From: Alphaproteobacteria bacterium
GTDB lineage: Bacteria > Pseudomonadota > Alphaproteobacteria > Rhizobiales > BM303
Reading direction: 5' to 3'
Length of the DNA stretch: 43,256 nt
NCBI GenBank assembly: GCA_024275895.1
Contig: JAJRYE010000018.1
Span: 1 to 43,256, forward strand
The notes under the pieces were generated by a model, which worked only from the letters and a program-made list of their open reading frames with translations, did not search any database and was not told the DNA's origin. Position numbers and translations under genes: made by a program. Shown one piece after another: positions 41,097-43,256 of the stretch (its first letter is position 1; each line of letters begins with the position of its first letter).

Positions 41097-43256
41097 ATGA
41101 CTTACAAGAATTTCACACTCGAAATTGATAGCGACGGCATTGCCCTCATCACCTGGGATATGGAGGGGCGCTCAATGAATGTGCTCACCGAGGAGGCGCT
41201 GGGCGAATATATCGCCATTGTGACGCGCATCGGCGAGGATGACGCCATCAAGGGCGCGGTCATCACCTCCGGCAAGGAGACATTCTCCGGCGGAGCGGAT
41301 TTGTCGATGCTCGAAGCACTGGTGAAAGGCGGGATGAAAGCCGAATGCGAGGAGGGCCGGGAAGCAGCTTCAAAGCTGGTGATGGAACAAGGCGGCATAC
41401 TGGCGCGCACCATCCGCCAGATGGAGACCTGCGGCAAACCGGTTGCAGCGGCGATCAACGGCACCTGTCTGGGCGGCGCGTTCGAGATTGCGCTGGGCTG
41501 CCATTACCGGGTGGCCTCCAATAATCCCAAGACCCGCCTTGGCCTGCCCGAAGGCCGGGTCGGGCTGCTGCCCGGCGGCGGCGGCACCCAGCGGCTCTCG
41601 CGCCTGATCGGCGCCTCGGATGCCTTGCAGATGATGCTGACAGGGCGAAAAATCCGGGTGGACCAGGCGTTAAAGGCCGGAATTATCCACAAGGTGGTGA
41701 CAAAAGAAAAATTGATATCGCAAGCCCGGCGCTGGCTGCGGGAAGAAGCCGATGCGGTGGCGCCGTGGGACAAAAAGGGCTTCCGCATTCCCGGCGGGAT
41801 GAATTTTTCCAAAAACGGCATGATGACCTTCACCGCCGCCAATGCGATCTATCGCCGCGAGACAATGGATAATTATCCGGCGCTCCGGGCGATCATGTCG
41901 TGTGTTTATGAAGGGCTGATGGTGGATATCGACACCGGGCTTCGTATCGAATCGCGCTATTTCAGCCATATCCTGCGCACCCCGGAAGCGCAAAACATGA
42001 TCCGCACCTTGTTCTTGTCCATGCAGGCGCTGAACAAGGGAGCGCGGCGGCCAAAGGACATCAAGCCCACCCGGATGCGCAAGCTGGGCATTCTGGGCGC
42101 AGGCATGATGGGGGCGGGCATCGCCTATGTCTCCGCCAAAGCAGGGATCAAGGTGGTGCTGCTGGACAAGGATATGGCGGCGGCGCAAAAGGGCAAGGCC
42201 TATTCCCATAGCGTCATGAGCAAGCTGATCGGACGCGGGCGGGCCAAATCGGCGGACCGGGAAAAGCTGCTGGCGCGCATTACGCCAACGGCCGATTATG
42301 ATGACCTGAAGGGCTGCGATCTGGTAATTGAAGCGGTGTTTGAAAACCGTGATATCAAGGCGGCGGTTACGAAAGAGGCCGAGGCGCGGCTTGCAAAAAC
42401 GGCCATTTTCGGCTCCAACACCTCTACCTTGCCCATCACCGGGCTGGCAAAAGCGTCCAAACGGCCCGCCAATTTTATCGGCATTCATTTCTTCTCGCCG
42501 GTTGAAAAGATGATGCTGGTCGAGATTATCATGGGGCACGAAACCGGCGATGCGGCGCTGGCCAAGGCGCTCGATTTTGTCCGGGCGATTAAAAAAACCC
42601 CGATTGTGGTCAATGATTCGCGCGGCTTTTTCACCTCGCGCGTGGTTGGCACTTATGTGGCCGAAGGGCTCACCATGCTGGAAGAGGGCGTGGTCCCTGC
42701 CATGGTGGAAAATGTTGCCCGCATTGCGGGAATGCCGGTGGGGCCCTTATCGCTCAATGATGAAGTGGGGCTTGATGTCGCCTGGAAGATCGCCCAATCG
42801 GCAAGGGCGGATCTGGGCGACAGCTATAAACCCGGCGCGCTGGACCGGATTCTGGAAGAAATGGTGGCACGGCGCGAGCGGCTGGGGCGCAAGAACGGCA
42901 AGGGATTTTATGATTACCCCAAAATGGGCAAGAAATCGCTGTGGCCGGGGCTGGCCGAATTCCTGCCCCCTGCCCGCCCGGCGGAGGATTTTGACATTGA
43001 CGAGATGAAACGCCGGTTCCTGACCATTCAGGCGCTGGAGACGGCGCGGTGTTTTGAGGAGCATGTGCTCACCGATGTGCGCGACGCTGATGTCGGCGCC
43101 ATCCTCGGCTTTGGCTTTGCCCCCTATACCGGCGGACCGTTATCCTATATTGACACCATGGGCGCGGGCGCTTTCATTGAACAATGCGAAGCACTCGCGG
43201 CGGCGTACGGGGCGCGCTTTGCCCCTTGCGCGTTATTGAAGGATCTGGCGCAAAGC
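41097..43256 (+). CDS. fadJ: FadB/FadJ-type enoyl-CoA hydratase/3-hydroxyacyl-CoA dehydrogenase fusion (3' end cut by window)
   Basis: The frame is open for 720 codons to the end of the window, so only a short C-terminus is likely missing (usual length is about 730-740). The N-terminal crotonase domain has SGGADLS and the segment [17 protein letters not shown], with Glu in [18 protein letters not shown]. The second part has the NAD site [19 protein letters not shown], the catalytic His in [11 protein letters not shown], and [12 protein letters not shown]. It does hydration and 3-hydroxyacyl oxidation in beta-oxidation, upstream of the thiolase. AGG/GGAAAA lies before the ATG. The fadB versus fadJ name is not settled by sequence. 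Confidence 0.94.
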   Translation, partial: MTYKNFTLEIDSDGIALITWDMEGRSMNVLTEEALGEYIAIVTRIGEDDAIKGAVITSGKETFSGGADLSMLEALVKGGMKAECEEGREAASKLVMEQGGILARTIRQMETCGKPVAAAINGTCLGGAFEIALGCHYRVASNNPKTRLGLPEGRVGLLPGGGGTQRLSRLIGASDALQMMLTGRKIRVDQALKAGIIHKVVTKEKLISQARRWLREEADAVAPWDKKGFRIPGGMNFSKNGMMTFTAANAIYRRETMDNYPALRAIMSCVYEGLMVDIDTGLRIESRYFSHILRTPEAQNMIRTLFLSMQALNKGARRPKDIKPTRMRKLGILGAGMMGAGIAYVSAKAGIKVVLLDKDMAAAQKGKAYSHSVMSKLIGRGRAKSADREKLLARITPTADYDDLKGCDLVIEAVFENRDIKAAVTKEAEARLAKTAIFGSNTSTLPITGLAKASKRPANFIGIHFFSPVEKMMLVEIIMGHETGDAALAKALDFVRAIKKTPIVVNDSRGFFTSRVVGTYVAEGLTMLEEGVVPAMVENVARIAGMPVGPLSLNDEVGLDVAWKIAQSARADLGDSYKPGALDRILEEMVARRERLGRKNGKGFYDYPKMGKKSLWPGLAEFLPPARPAEDFDIDEMKRRFLTIQALETARCFEEHVLTDVRDADVGAILGFGFAPYTGGPLSYIDTMGAGAFIEQCEALAAAYGARFAPCALLKDLAQS

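Overview
The window reads as one continuous stretch of core chromosome from an alphaproteobacterium, most likely of the order Hyphomicrobiales (Rhizobiales) or a close neighbour. This is inferred from recognised proteins, not from a database search. The main pointers are a PodJ-type polarity protein, a PleC/PdhS-like PAS histidine kinase, two sites matching the CtrA consensus TTAA-N7-TTAA, a class I lysyl-tRNA synthetase, a DUF6460-like protein and the rpmH-rnpA-yidC-yihA-argB order. Base composition is GC-rich throughout. I see no prophage, transposase, CRISPR array, tRNA or rRNA.

Layout. 1-1332: 3' end of an RND efflux pump gene. 1384-5567: yejB-yejE-yejF peptide importer (no yejA here), with palindromic repeats in every gap. 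5712-6449: truA. 6453-9580 (minus): dapD, a DUF805 protein, dapE and a membrane protein, centred on the succinylase branch of diaminopimelate/lysine synthesis. 9707-9982: a small cupin. 9984-15890 (minus): rpmH, rnpA, yidC, yihA, argB, a duplicated DUF1036 secreted protein and a HAD nucleotidase. 16200-20805 (plus): a tight four-gene run of TVP38-like membrane protein, pyridine nucleotide-disulfide reductase, histidine kinase and periplasmic solute-binding protein. 20855-24974 (minus): DinG-like helicase, TerB-like protein, sterol-desaturase-like enzyme. 25104-26687: lysK. 26717-27349 (minus): an S24/LexA-type regulator. 27490-28910: pyrD and an ArsC-family protein. 29133-31670: large PAS histidine kinase. 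31917-37136 (minus): MATE exporter, DUF6460-like protein, podJ. 37422-43256: MerR regulator, acyl-CoA dehydrogenase, thiolase and a FadB/FadJ-type fusion that runs off the end, forming a fatty-acid beta-oxidation operon.

How the parts connect. The cell-cycle theme is the most coherent: CtrA-type boxes precede the PAS kinase and overlap a possible dapD promoter, and podJ has a near-match in a palindrome. The second theme is non-coding repeats. One family of about 86 bp occurs four times, always 18-32 bp after a stop codon. A 76-bp family occurs twice with a compensated base-pair change in a hairpin. A 34-bp motif occurs twice. A six-unit 21-bp tandem array between yejB and yejE keeps one reading frame open into the start of yejE. 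No wholly new large system is evident. The best candidates for undescribed biology are the structured repeats, the yejB-yejE repeat ORF, the kinase plus solute-binding-protein cluster, the S24 regulator with three 20-bp-spaced repeats, and the duplicated DUF1036 protein.
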